A DNA stretch of 11,765 bases, taken from contig JAHADO010000019.1 in the NCBI GenBank assembly GCA_018375265.1, forward strand, positions 1 through 11,765. The letters are read 5' to 3'. The stretch is from Campylobacter concisus (GTDB taxonomy: Bacteria > Campylobacterota > Campylobacteria > Campylobacterales > Campylobacteraceae). Positions 1-5,960 of the stretch are shown piece after piece (the first letter of the stretch is position 1; every line of letters begins with the position of its first letter). The position numbers and the translations under genes were made by a program. The notes below the pieces were generated by a model. The model saw only the letters and a program-made list of their open reading frames with translations, had not been told where the DNA came from and ran no database searches.

Positions 1-67
1 TAGTTTTGCAGGGCGCTTTTGTAAAAATTTAGCTAGGCCATTATTTTTTAGTAGTTAATTTAAATTT

Positions 68-73
68 TATATT
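68..73 (+). promoter_or_regulatory. Possible -10 box for the symporter gene
   Basis: TATATT matches the Campylobacter -10 consensus TATAAT at five of six positions and lies about 48 bases before the symporter ATG, in AT-rich DNA. No -35 is evident, which is normal for this group. The ribosome site before the ATG is weak (GAAAG). Bases 1-60 show nothing I can assign. In such AT-rich sequence this match could be chance. Confidence 0.25.
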
Positions 74-120
74 TATTCAAATATACTTCTCAAATCCAAA
101 TCAATCACGAAAGTTAAAAA

Positions 121-145
121 ATGCCTACAAATTTTGCTGAAATTT
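121..145 (+). repeat. Direct repeat copy 1, at the symporter start codon
   Basis: Twenty-five bases beginning with the ATG of the symporter gene. They match 469-493 in the same gene at 24 of 25 positions; the only difference is c at 124 versus g at 472. Both copies are read in the same frame, giving MPTNFAEI here. The spacing is 348 bases, a multiple of three. Confidence 0.7.
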
Positions 146-1539
146 TAAATAACTGCGTTGAAAGTATAAATTCATTTCTTTGGGGTCCATACTTCCTCAT
201 CGCCCTACTTTGCGGCACTGGACTATTTTTCACCATTAGACTTGGCTTTGTTCAGATTTTTAAATTTAAGATGGGTTTAGGCAAGCTTTTTGGAAATTTC
301 TCACTTCACGGCGAGGCTGCTGGCAAGGCTGGTATGAGCTCGTTTCAAGCAGTAGCAACCGCTATCGCAGCGCAAGTTGGCACTGGCAACCTCGTGGGTG
401 CGACCACAGCGCTTATCATGGGTGGCCCTGGAGCCATTTTTTGGATGTGGTGCGCAGCTTTTTTAGGCATGGCTACAAATTTTGCTGAAATTTGCCTCGC
501 TCAAATTTACCGCACAAAGGACGACAGCGGCCACACGATAGGCGGTCCAGCCTTTTACATAAGCCGCGGATTAAAGGGCAAATGGGCGAAATTGCTAGCT
601 GGATTTTTCGCTATCGCTATCATCATCGCACTTGGCTTTATCGGCAACATGGTTCAAGCAAACTCCATATCAGACGGCTTTAGCGGCGCTTTTGGCATAC
701 CGCAGTGGCTAACAGGGGCGTTTTTGGCTCTAATTTGCGCGCTAATTTTCATAGGTGGCGTAAAGGCGATCGCAAGGGTCGCTGAAAAGATCGTACCACT
801 AATGGCGCTACTTTACATCGTCGTTGGCGTGGTTATCATCGCATTAAATTTTCACCAAATCCCAGAGGCGATCTCGCTAATATTTAAAGCTGCGTTTGAT
901 CCTTCGGCTGCTTGGGGTGGGGCAACTGGAGCTAGCATCGCAGCTGCCATGAGATACGGCATCGCAAGGGGACTTTTCAGCAACGAAGCTGGCATGGGCT
1001 CAACTCCGCACGCACACGCTGCTGCAAACGTCAAACACCCAGTCGATCAAGCTGTCCTTGGCATAATGAGCGTCTTTATAGACACCTTTGTCATCTTAAA
1101 TATAACCGTTTTTGTGGTGCTAACCGCAAACGTCATCAGCTTTGAAAACGGCAAGGCGGTCTTTACTGGCATCACCTTGGTGCAAGAGGCGTTCTCGTCA
1201 CATATCTTTGGCAAAACTGGCGGTTATAGCTTTGTGGCGATCTGCCTATTTTTCTTCGCATTTACGACGATCATTGGCTGGTACTACTTCGCTGAGATCA
1301 ACGTGCGCTACCTTTTTGGCGCAAAAGCGGTTAAAATTTTTAAAATTTTAGTTGTTGTTTTTGTCTTTTTAGGCAGCTTGCAAAAGGTTGATTTTGTCTG
1401 GAGTTTAGCTGATATGTTTAACGGTCTTATGGTCGTGCCAAATTTGATCGCCATAATCCTTCTAAGCCCAGTCGTGGCTAAACTTTTAAAAGATCACGAC
1501 GCTGGCAAAGAGTACGACGTAAAAGAGTATTTGAAGTAA
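121..1539 (+). CDS. alsT: AGCS-family sodium:alanine (or glycine) symporter
   Basis: Inner-membrane carrier of the alanine/glycine:cation symporter family (AlsT/DagA/CycA-like), which takes up small neutral amino acids with Na+. The protein has 472 residues, a normal family length, and about ten hydrophobic segments. Family hallmarks visible: an N-terminal FLWGPYFLIALL-type helix (about 19-30), the VATAIAAQVGTGNLVG block (about 78-93), GGPAFYISRGL (141-151), GNMVQANSI (175-183) and the signature NEAGMGSTPHAHAAA (288-302) followed by KHPVDQ. These residues line the substrate and sodium sites in family structures. The C-terminus is a charged cytoplasmic tail. The gene stands alone on the plus strand and ends at a hairpin shared with the convergent adhesin-like gene. 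Substrate (alanine, glycine or serine) cannot be told from sequence. Its base composition is visibly richer in GC than the glycan locus. Its first codons are nearly duplicated internally (separate entries). Confidence 0.93.
   Translation: MPTNFAEILNNCVESINSFLWGPYFLIALLCGTGLFFTIRLGFVQIFKFKMGLGKLFGNFSLHGEAAGKAGMSSFQAVATAIAAQVGTGNLVGATTALIMGGPGAIFWMWCAAFLGMATNFAEICLAQIYRTKDDSGHTIGGPAFYISRGLKGKWAKLLAGFFAIAIIIALGFIGNMVQANSISDGFSGAFGIPQWLTGAFLALICALIFIGGVKAIARVAEKIVPLMALLYIVVGVVIIALNFHQIPEAISLIFKAAFDPSAAWGGATGASIAAAMRYGIARGLFSNEAGMGSTPHAHAAANVKHPVDQAVLGIMSVFIDTFVILNITVFVVLTANVISFENGKAVFTGITLVQEAFSSHIFGKTGGYSFVAICLFFFAFTTIIGWYYFAEINVRYLFGAKAVKIFKILVVVFVFLGSLQKVDFVWSLADMFNGLMVVPNLIAIILLSPVVAKLLKDHDAGKEYDVKEYLK
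469..493 (+). repeat. Direct repeat copy 2, inside the symporter gene
   Basis: Partner of 121-145. It encodes MATNFAEI inside the conserved block following transmembrane helix 3 of the AGCS family (GMATNFAEICLAQIYR region), so this copy is probably the ancestral one. Recombination between the copies would remove 348 bases in frame. Confidence 0.7.
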
Positions 1540-1550
1540 ATTTAAGAGTC

Positions 1551-1569
1551 GTGGAGAGAGGCTCTCCAC
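1551..1569. terminator. Hairpin between convergent genes, probably a bidirectional terminator
   Basis: Perfect 8-bp stem GTGGAGAG / CTCTCCAC with a 3-base loop, starting 11 bases after the symporter stop and ending 13 bases before the stop of the convergent adhesin-like gene. On the plus strand it is followed by a T-rich stretch (ATTAAATTTATTTTT), so it best fits termination of the symporter transcript. In the other direction the trailing tract is weaker. Confidence 0.7.
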
Positions 1570-1582
1570 ATTAAATTTATTT

Positions 1583-2899
1583 TTATAGGTGGTCAGTTGG
1601 AGCTAGATATATAGGCTCTGTCGGTAAATAAAACGTTGATGCTTGAGGCTCTGTGTATTTATTGCCAGCCTCATCTACTGATGAAGCTTGGACTGTATAT
1701 TCATTAGTACCAAGAGTATCCAACACACTACTCTCAGCTCTCCAGTTGCCATCAGCATCAGCCTTAGCGCTTAGTTTCTCAACCACATGAGCTTCGTTGC
1801 CTTTCTCTACCCAAGAGTGACCAAAGGCATCACGATAAACAACTTCAGCTTTTGTGATAACTAAATTTATATCAGCAAATGGCTCTGCTTTGCCCTCTAT
1901 GGTCGGTGAAAAGTCATATTGTTTATTGCTATCATACATTGTGTTATAGTGTGACAGGTCAGAAAAGTCATCAGTAGATATTTTTGTGATAGACAAGGTG
2001 CTATTGTCTGTATCAACAGTTATCTCTTGTGTGCTTGTAGCTTTTAGCTCTTCACCATTTGCAGCTACTTTGCTAGCTTCAATAGTAAATTTATGATTTC
2101 CATCAGCTAAAGGCGAAGTTGGTGTGTATGACCAGTTGCCATCATTATCAGCAGTTGTCGTGCCAAGTAGTGGTGCATTTTCACCTTTGCCATCAAATAT
2201 GCTTATAGTAGCGTTTGAAGTAGCCTTACCTACCAAAGTTGGAGTGTTGTCGTTTGTGATATGCAGACCTGTTCTTTGTGAATTTTCATGCTCTAAGATA
2301 TTGCCATCGATGTCAAGGTTGCTGCTTACTGCCTGATCTGTATTACCAGTAACTACGTTATCATCCACTGCTGTGACAGATACTTCTAATGTCTGTGGCA
2401 ATATATTGTTATATGCATTATCTATCGCAGCTGCAAGTGTGTCAAGACTAAAGCCCTCCTCGCTTGCGCCACCGCTTACATTTGTAAAAGCCTCTGCGCT
2501 AGCATTTGCTTGAGAGCTTAGGTTTTCAAAATTTGCATTGATGTTTGACTCATGACCACCATTTGCAAAGCTAGCAGCACCAAGGCTCACGCCATTCGAG
2601 CTTACTCCACCTGCTGATTGAGTGCCGCCAGCTGCAGTCTCTTCAAGATCAGAGATATTTTTACCATTTAGTAGTTGCTCTTGTAGTGATGCTATCTCTT
2701 TGCCAGTCTCATCGCTAGCTTTTTCGTTTTCACTATTAAGAGGTTGCAACTCAACCTTTACGCCATCTTGCTCTTTTATGACCTCATTGTCATAGATCAC
2801 GTCGCCTGCTTTTAGAGTTCTTTGATTTCCATTAGCATCAACTGCGACGATGGCATCCGTGCCAATTATTGATTTGATTAGTCCTTTAACTTTACTCAT
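1583..2899 (-). CDS. Retention-module (LapA/BapA-type) adhesin-like protein, short form
   Basis: The 438-residue protein has no Sec signal peptide. Residues about 1-52 form the N-terminal retention module of type I-secreted giant adhesins (GTDAIVAVDANGNQRTLKAG, then DVIYDNEVI and DGVKVELQP). This part normally plugs the outer-membrane TolC-like pore. TAAG at 88-91 matches the site in Pseudomonas LapA where the protease LapG cuts between the alanines. Residues about 92-165 are a Gly/Ser/Ala/Asn-rich linker. Residues about 213-297 and 327-425 are two Bap-type Ig-like beta domains (DNTPTLVGKA, DADGNW). It stops after YLAPTDHL: no RTX nonapeptides, VWA domain or long repeat array, although family members are usually thousands of residues long. 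No secretion genes adjoin it. The start has a strong AAAGGGGA ribosome site and an upstream TATAAT. It is either a C-terminally deleted remnant that is still expressed or a genuine minimal form. Domain assignment is firm; function is inferred. Confidence 0.8.
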   Translation of the reverse strand: MSKVKGLIKSIIGTDAIVAVDANGNQRTLKAGDVIYDNEVIKEQDGVKVELQPLNSENEKASDETGKEIASLQEQLLNGKNISDLEETAAGGTQSAGGVSSNGVSLGAASFANGGHESNINANFENLSSQANASAEAFTNVSGGASEEGFSLDTLAAAIDNAYNNILPQTLEVSVTAVDDNVVTGNTDQAVSSNLDIDGNILEHENSQRTGLHITNDNTPTLVGKATSNATISIFDGKGENAPLLGTTTADNDGNWSYTPTSPLADGNHKFTIEASKVAANGEELKATSTQEITVDTDNSTLSITKISTDDFSDLSHYNTMYDSNKQYDFSPTIEGKAEPFADINLVITKAEVVYRDAFGHSWVEKGNEAHVVEKLSAKADADGNWRAESSVLDTLGTNEYTVQASSVDEAGNKYTEPQASTFYLPTEPIYLAPTDHL

Positions 2900-2932
2900 A
2901 ATTTTTCCCCTTTACGTATTTTTATGTTGTCA

Positions 2933-2938
2933 ATTATA
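2933..2938 (-). promoter_or_regulatory. -10 box for the adhesin-like gene
   Basis: Read on the minus strand this is a perfect TATAAT, preceded by T-rich and A-rich DNA typical of Campylobacter sigma-70 promoters. A start near 2926 would give a leader of about 27 bases holding the AAAGGGGA ribosome site (2906-2913) before the ATG at 2899. Confidence 0.6.
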
Positions 2939-2963
2939 AGTAAAAAATTTATTTTATAGCTAT

Positions 2964-2977
2964 TGTACTTTGGTACA
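2964..2977. promoter_or_regulatory. Inverted repeat, candidate operator upstream of the adhesin-like gene
   Basis: TGTAC-TTTG-GTACA is a perfect 5-bp inverted repeat with a 4-base spacer. Its centre is about 44 bases upstream of the start predicted from the TATAAT at 2933-2938, which is close to an activator position. Its geometry resembles CRP/FNR-type sites, but no known consensus is matched. The rest of 2978-3143 is AT-rich and holds nothing I can assign. Confidence 0.3.
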
Positions 2978-3143
2978 GTTGTGACATTTTAGAAATATGA
3001 AGTTATAAATTTTTGAGTTAAATTTAGTAAAAATTTGCCGTATTTTAGGGATTTAGTTTAAAATTTAAAAACAGCAGAGTTACAAAAAATATTTTTGAAT
3101 TTTATTTTTTAGTTTTTGTGTTTTGGAGAATTTGATATAAAAA

Positions 3144-3219
3144 TGGTGGCCCCGAATGGACTCGAACCATCGACCACTACCATGTCAAGGTAGTGCTCTA
3201 CCAACTGAGCTACGGGACC
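3144..3219 (-). tRNA. tRNA-Val (anticodon GAC)
   Basis: The 76-base minus-strand sequence folds as a full cloverleaf. The acceptor stem is GGTCCCG with CGGGGCC (one T-G pair), the D arm is GCTC/GAGC with AGTTGGTA, the anticodon stem is CTACC/GGTAG around TTGACAT, and the T loop is TTCGAGT. Discriminator A and an encoded CCA end the gene. The anticodon GAC (plus-strand 3184-3186) reads GUC and GUU valine codons. It stands alone, between two protein genes. Confidence 0.96.
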
Positions 3220-3230
3220 AAAGATTTGGG

Positions 3231-3236
3231 ATTATA
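3231..3236 (-). promoter_or_regulatory. -10 box for tRNA-Val
   Basis: TATAAT on the minus strand, 11 bases upstream of the first base of the tRNA. Transcription would start only a few bases before the mature 5' end, as is usual for single tRNA genes in this group. Confidence 0.6.
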
Positions 3237-3303
3237 TTTTATTTTCCATTTTATTTAGCTTAATTGCCATTTTCTTTAAAATTCAACTTCATAAAACTAG
3301 TCT

Positions 3304-3325
3304 ATATTTTAGCACTCTAAAATAT
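3304..3325. promoter_or_regulatory. Inverted repeat, candidate operator for the cytochrome operon
   Basis: ATATTTTAG-CACT-CTAAAATAT is a perfect 9-bp inverted repeat with a 4-base spacer. It lies upstream of the likely -10 box of the cytochrome genes; its centre is about 52 bases before the predicted start, or about 60 if the alternative TATAAA at 3363-3368 is the -10. The N4 geometry resembles dimeric CRP/FNR-family boxes, such as the TTAAC-N4-GTTAA of Campylobacter NssR, with different arms. It has no T-run after it, so it does not look like a terminator. The binding protein is unknown. Confidence 0.4.
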
Positions 3326-3354
3326 TATTAATGCAGATTTAATCAAGCAAGGAC

Positions 3355-3360
3355 TATAAT
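3355..3360 (+). promoter_or_regulatory. -10 box for the cytochrome operon
   Basis: A perfect TATAAT, 84 bases upstream of the chosen ATG at 3445. A start near 3367 gives a leader of about 78 bases. TATAAA at 3363-3368 is an alternative. Confidence 0.5.
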
Positions 3361-3444
3361 TTTATAAAAATAAGTTTAAGTAAAAATATTAGTTTTCCAT
3401 TGAAATTTGATGTTTATAAAATCTTAATAGAAAGGAAAAAGGGT

Positions 3445-3882
3445 ATGAATAAGCTTAAATTCATCGCTATTTTTGCCTGTTTATTTTCGCTTCATCTATT
3501 TGGCGCCGATATGCCAAAGAGCGATCTAAACGTCACAAAAATAGTAGTCTCTGATGAGCTAAGAGCCAAGTATAAGATCAAACCTCATCATGAACACCTA
3601 AGCTTTGACTGCGTTGATTGTCACCAAAACCAAGGCGATGATCCTAGCAAATTTAAAGCGATCGGCGACGCTGGCTGCCTATCCTGTCACAAGAGTAAAA
3701 AGCTCTTAGCCCAAAGGCTAAAATTTATGGATACTCTAAAGGCAAATCCTCACAACTCTGTTCACGATGGTCCGACTTTGTACTGCGACGAGTGCCACAA
3801 CGAGCACAAGCCATCTACAAACATGTGCTCTGAGTGCCATGAACACGAGGTGCCACAATGGATGAACGGAGTAACACCATGA
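3445..3882 (+). CDS. Periplasmic tetrahaem cytochrome c (cytochrome c3-like)
   Basis: Small exported electron carrier of 145 residues. Residues 1-21 are a Sec signal peptide (MNKLKF, hydrophobic core, cut after LFGA). Four CxxCH haem-binding motifs follow: CVDCH 56-60, CLSCH 78-82, CDECH 114-118 and CSECH 128-132. Several other His (HHEH at 48-51, H103, H107, H121, H133) could be distal ligands, as in the tetrahaem domains of flavocytochrome c and the separate small tetrahaem subunits. I chose ATG 3445 over an in-frame ATG at 3400 because it has a good AAGGA site 8 bases upstream and begins a normal signal peptide; the earlier start would put charged residues in front. Its stop overlaps the next start (ATGA), so it is translated with the NapC-type protein, which very likely reduces it. 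No catalytic domain is fused or adjacent, so the final electron acceptor is unknown. Confidence 0.88.
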   Translation: MNKLKFIAIFACLFSLHLFGADMPKSDLNVTKIVVSDELRAKYKIKPHHEHLSFDCVDCHQNQGDDPSKFKAIGDAGCLSCHKSKKLLAQRLKFMDTLKANPHNSVHDGPTLYCDECHNEHKPSTNMCSECHEHEVPQWMNGVTP

Positions 3883-4583
3883 AAATTTCAAAAAAATTAC
3901 TAGCGCTTATAATCTTCATAAGCGGAATTATTGGATTTTTAGTCGTTCTGCCAGTTCATTACGCACTTGATGAGACAAGTGGGGATAAATTCTGCATCGT
4001 TTGCCACGAGATGGATCCTATGGTGATCGCCTACAATGACGATATCCACAGCGGCAAGGGCAAAACTGGTATCAAAGCAAGATGCGTCGACTGCCACATA
4101 CCACATGACAACATCGCAAAATACGCCCTAACAAAGGCGAAAAACGGCATTTTAGAGGGCTGGGTACATTTCTTTGGCGATCCTAATGCTATTGACTGGC
4201 ACAAAAACCTCAAAAACCGCGAGCATTTTGTCTTTGACAACGGCTGCACAAGCTGCCACACAAACGTGATAGATAGCAACAACACTTCAGCGCAAGCTCA
4301 AAAGATGCACGCTCACTACAAAAAGCTCCTTGACACTCCTAAAGAGCTAAAATGTGTAAGCTGCCACTATGACGCAGGTCACGGCGCTGGTTTTAGAAAC
4401 TACCTTGAGTACTGGAAGCCATCGTATAAAATTTACGATAAAAAGATGATCGAAAAGAGGATCGAAACTAAGCAAAAATTCTTCAAAGATGAGTACAAAC
4501 CTACAAAAGACGAAGAGGAATTTTTAAAACAAAAGGCTGAAAAAGACGCTAAAAAGCCAGCTGGTGGCGGTCTAGCTGGCTAA
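3879..4583 (+). CDS. NapC/NirT/NrfH-family tetrahaem cytochrome c (quinol dehydrogenase)
   Basis: Membrane-anchored periplasmic cytochrome that oxidises menaquinol and passes electrons to soluble partners. It has 234 residues. One N-terminal transmembrane anchor (about 7-27) is followed by haem motifs CIVCH 39-43, CVDCH 69-73, CTSCH 123-127 and CVSCH 159-163. Met45 lies in CHEM, matching the CxxCHxM arrangement that supplies the haem-1 ligand in NrfH/NapC. The C-terminal tail (about 185-234) is Lys/Glu-rich and ends in Gly/Ala. I chose ATG 3879 over an ATG seven codons earlier because CGGAG lies 7 bases upstream and MKISKKLL leads straight into the anchor. The start overlaps the stop of the tetrahaem gene. 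The pair resembles the two cytochromes that accompany periplasmic flavocytochrome-c-type reductases, but the flavoprotein is absent here. NrfH proper is unlikely because no nrfA follows. Confidence 0.88.
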   Translation: MKISKKLLALIIFISGIIGFLVVLPVHYALDETSGDKFCIVCHEMDPMVIAYNDDIHSGKGKTGIKARCVDCHIPHDNIAKYALTKAKNGILEGWVHFFGDPNAIDWHKNLKNREHFVFDNGCTSCHTNVIDSNNTSAQAQKMHAHYKKLLDTPKELKCVSCHYDAGHGAGFRNYLEYWKPSYKIYDKKMIEKRIETKQKFFKDEYKPTKDEEEFLKQKAEKDAKKPAGGGLAG

Positions 4584-4593
4584 CAAAGAAGCT

Positions 4594-5193
4594 TTGCTGC
4601 TCTTAAGCGACTTTGAGCAAAATGTCATCCTAAATGCATCGCTTTACCGCTTTGGGTTTAGGATGATCCAGCTCAAAAGCGCCAGCGAAGTTATCAAGGA
4701 CTTTGAGTGCGGCAACAGATATGATCTGTACATTTTTGACGTAAAGGCTAGAAATTTAAACCTTGATCTGGTTAAATTTATAAGAGACAGCCAAAACATC
4801 ACTCCCATTATGCTTTTGCGGGGCGTTAGCATCCCTAGCGTTTTAAGGAAATTTACTATAAGCCATTTGTTTTTATTTCACATTTTTAGGCTTTGCAAGG
4901 TACTTTTAGGCTCTAAATTTGAGCTAAAAAATGGCCTAGTCTTTGACAAAGACTCCCAGTGTATAAGAAAAGAGGACGAGGTCATCTACCTTGGCAAAAA
5001 AGAGAGTCAGCTACTTGAAATTTTATGCAAAAACTCGCCACACATCGTCACCTACGACGAGATAGATCACCACCTATATAAAAACGAAACCTTATCGCAA
5101 GACCGCATAAGATCGCTCGTGCGAGAGATAAGAGCCAAGATACCAACTATCTGCCTAAAAACCGTGCGAGGCACTGGCTATAAGGTAGAGTGA
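4594..5193 (+). CDS. OmpR-family response regulator with a degenerate receiver
   Basis: Probable transcription factor of 199 residues. The N-terminal part (about 1-108) has receiver features: LLLLSDFEQ where the acidic pocket normally lies, and DLYIFDV with the phospho-acceptor candidate Asp49. The usual Thr/Ser after the fourth strand is replaced in PIMLLRG (71-77), and the KPF motif reads HIF (96-98), so the switch residue and the invariant Lys are both missing. The C-terminal winged helix (about 112-199) is canonical: LGKKESQLLEILCKN, LSQDRIRSLVREIRAKI and KTVRGTGYKVE. TTG at 4594 is the likely start; the frame is closed a few codons upstream. It begins 10 bases after the NapC-type gene and has no histidine kinase neighbour, so it may act without phosphorylation and may control the cytochrome genes (inference). 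Eight G follow its TGA directly. Confidence 0.85.
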   Translation: MLLLSDFEQNVILNASLYRFGFRMIQLKSASEVIKDFECGNRYDLYIFDVKARNLNLDLVKFIRDSQNITPIMLLRGVSIPSVLRKFTISHLFLFHIFRLCKVLLGSKFELKNGLVFDKDSQCIRKEDEVIYLGKKESQLLEILCKNSPHIVTYDEIDHHLYKNETLSQDRIRSLVREIRAKIPTICLKTVRGTGYKVE

Positions 5194-5201
5194 GGGGGGG
5201 G
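5194..5201 (+). repeat. Poly-G tract of eight
   Basis: Eight consecutive G begin immediately after the TGA of the regulator. They lie in the 20-base gap before the stop of the convergent glycosyltransferase. Long G runs are rare in such AT-rich DNA and in Campylobacter mark slippage sites. Because both neighbouring genes have already ended, length change here would not switch either reading frame. Confidence 0.85.
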
Positions 5202-5210
5202 TTACATATA

Positions 5211-5230
5211 AATTTATTTTTTTATAAATT
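5211..5230. terminator. Weak AT-only hairpin at the convergent junction
   Basis: AATTTAT and ATAAATT form a perfect 7-bp inverted repeat around six T, overlapping the stop of the last glycan gene. The stem is entirely A-T, so it would be weak. It may help end transcription from both sides, as no better candidate exists in the gap. Confidence 0.25.
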
Positions 5231-5960
5231 GAATTATCTTTGAAAAAGGCTTTAGTAGAAACCTTAATGGGTTTATGTAAAGACCATTAGCTTTCCATGC
5301 CATATATGACTCTATATTTGCTTTTATGATATTTTTAATGCTTTTGTTGCTCTCGCCACCTATTCTCATTTTTACAAAAACTTCATCGACATAGCTACTT
5401 GTGATCTTGTATTTTTCAAAAAATCTTAACATAAGCTCATAATCAGCGGCGATTTTAAAACTAAGATCAAACACTCCATACTTTTCGTAAATTTCTTTTT
5501 TGACAAAAAAGGTAGGGTGTGCTGGGTGCCAGCCAGATCTAAAAAGGCCTTCTTGGTACTTTTTTGACCTCCAGTATCTTATAACTCTTTTTGGATCATT
5601 TGCATCTATGTATTCAAGATTTGCATATACACTATCGATATTGCCCTTTAAAAACTCATCAGCCACTATCTGCAGAATTTTATCACTTGCGTAAAAATCA
5701 TCACTATTTAATATGCCAACAACATCCCCAGTAGCCATTCTAATGCCCTTATTCATAGCATCATATAGACCATTATCCTTTTCACTGATAAATTTGATAT
5801 TATCTCCGTAGCTTTGCACTATCTCTATAGTACCATCTGTGCTAGCTCCATCTATGATAATATACTCTATATCTTTATAGCTCTGATTTAAAACAGAATT
5901 TATGGCATCTTTTATCGTTTTTGCATTATTCCACACAACTGTTATGATTGATATTTTCAA
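5214..5960 (-). CDS. Family 2 glycosyltransferase (GT-A fold, WcaA type)
   Basis: Inverting glycosyltransferase that moves a sugar from a nucleotide-sugar to a growing glycan on the cytoplasmic face. It has 248 residues. The GT2 start is KISIITVVWNNAKTI (2-16). DGASTDGT (37-44) binds the nucleotide, EKDNGLYDAMNKG (60-72) is the conserved middle block and SDD (86-88) is the DxD-type metal site. GWHPAHPTFF (143-152) and ADYELMLR (172-179) belong to the acceptor side and include the likely catalytic Asp. I chose TTG at 5960, which gives the usual GT2 N-terminus and has GGAG 7 bases upstream; a longer frame back to 6074 would add 38 unrelated residues. It overlaps the preceding GT4 gene by 35 bases and is the last gene of the glycan unit. 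It is clearly related to the GT2 at 9819-10583. The sugar specificity cannot be read. Confidence 0.9.
   Translation of the reverse strand: MKISIITVVWNNAKTIKDAINSVLNQSYKDIEYIIIDGASTDGTIEIVQSYGDNIKFISEKDNGLYDAMNKGIRMATGDVVGILNSDDFYASDKILQIVADEFLKGNIDSVYANLEYIDANDPKRVIRYWRSKKYQEGLFRSGWHPAHPTFFVKKEIYEKYGVFDLSFKIAADYELMLRFFEKYKITSSYVDEVFVKMRIGGESNKSIKNIIKANIESYMAWKANGLYINPLRFLLKPFSKIIQFIKK

Noticed and set aside
852..1034. Short antisense and alternative-frame reading frames inside the symporter and other genes
   Set aside because: They lie wholly within strong genes, have no ribosome sites or recognisable motifs, and follow from the codon pattern of the real gene.
1583..1626. Frameshift at the end of the adhesin-like gene hiding a longer protein
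   Set aside because: Only 43 bases separate its stop from the symporter stop and they hold a terminator-like hairpin. There is no further adhesin sequence in any frame, so a simple frameshift cannot explain the short form.
3400..3444. Longer start for the tetrahaem cytochrome at 3400
   Set aside because: It adds 15 mixed charged residues ahead of a complete signal peptide, and the good ribosome site lies before ATG 3445.
3879..4583. NrfH of a nitrite reductase complex
   Set aside because: The CHEM haem-1 motif fits, but no nrfA follows and the partner is a small tetrahaem protein, so only the family name is used.
5194..5201. Classical on/off phase-variation switch
   Set aside because: The tract lies after the stop codons of both neighbouring genes, so slippage does not alter either protein.
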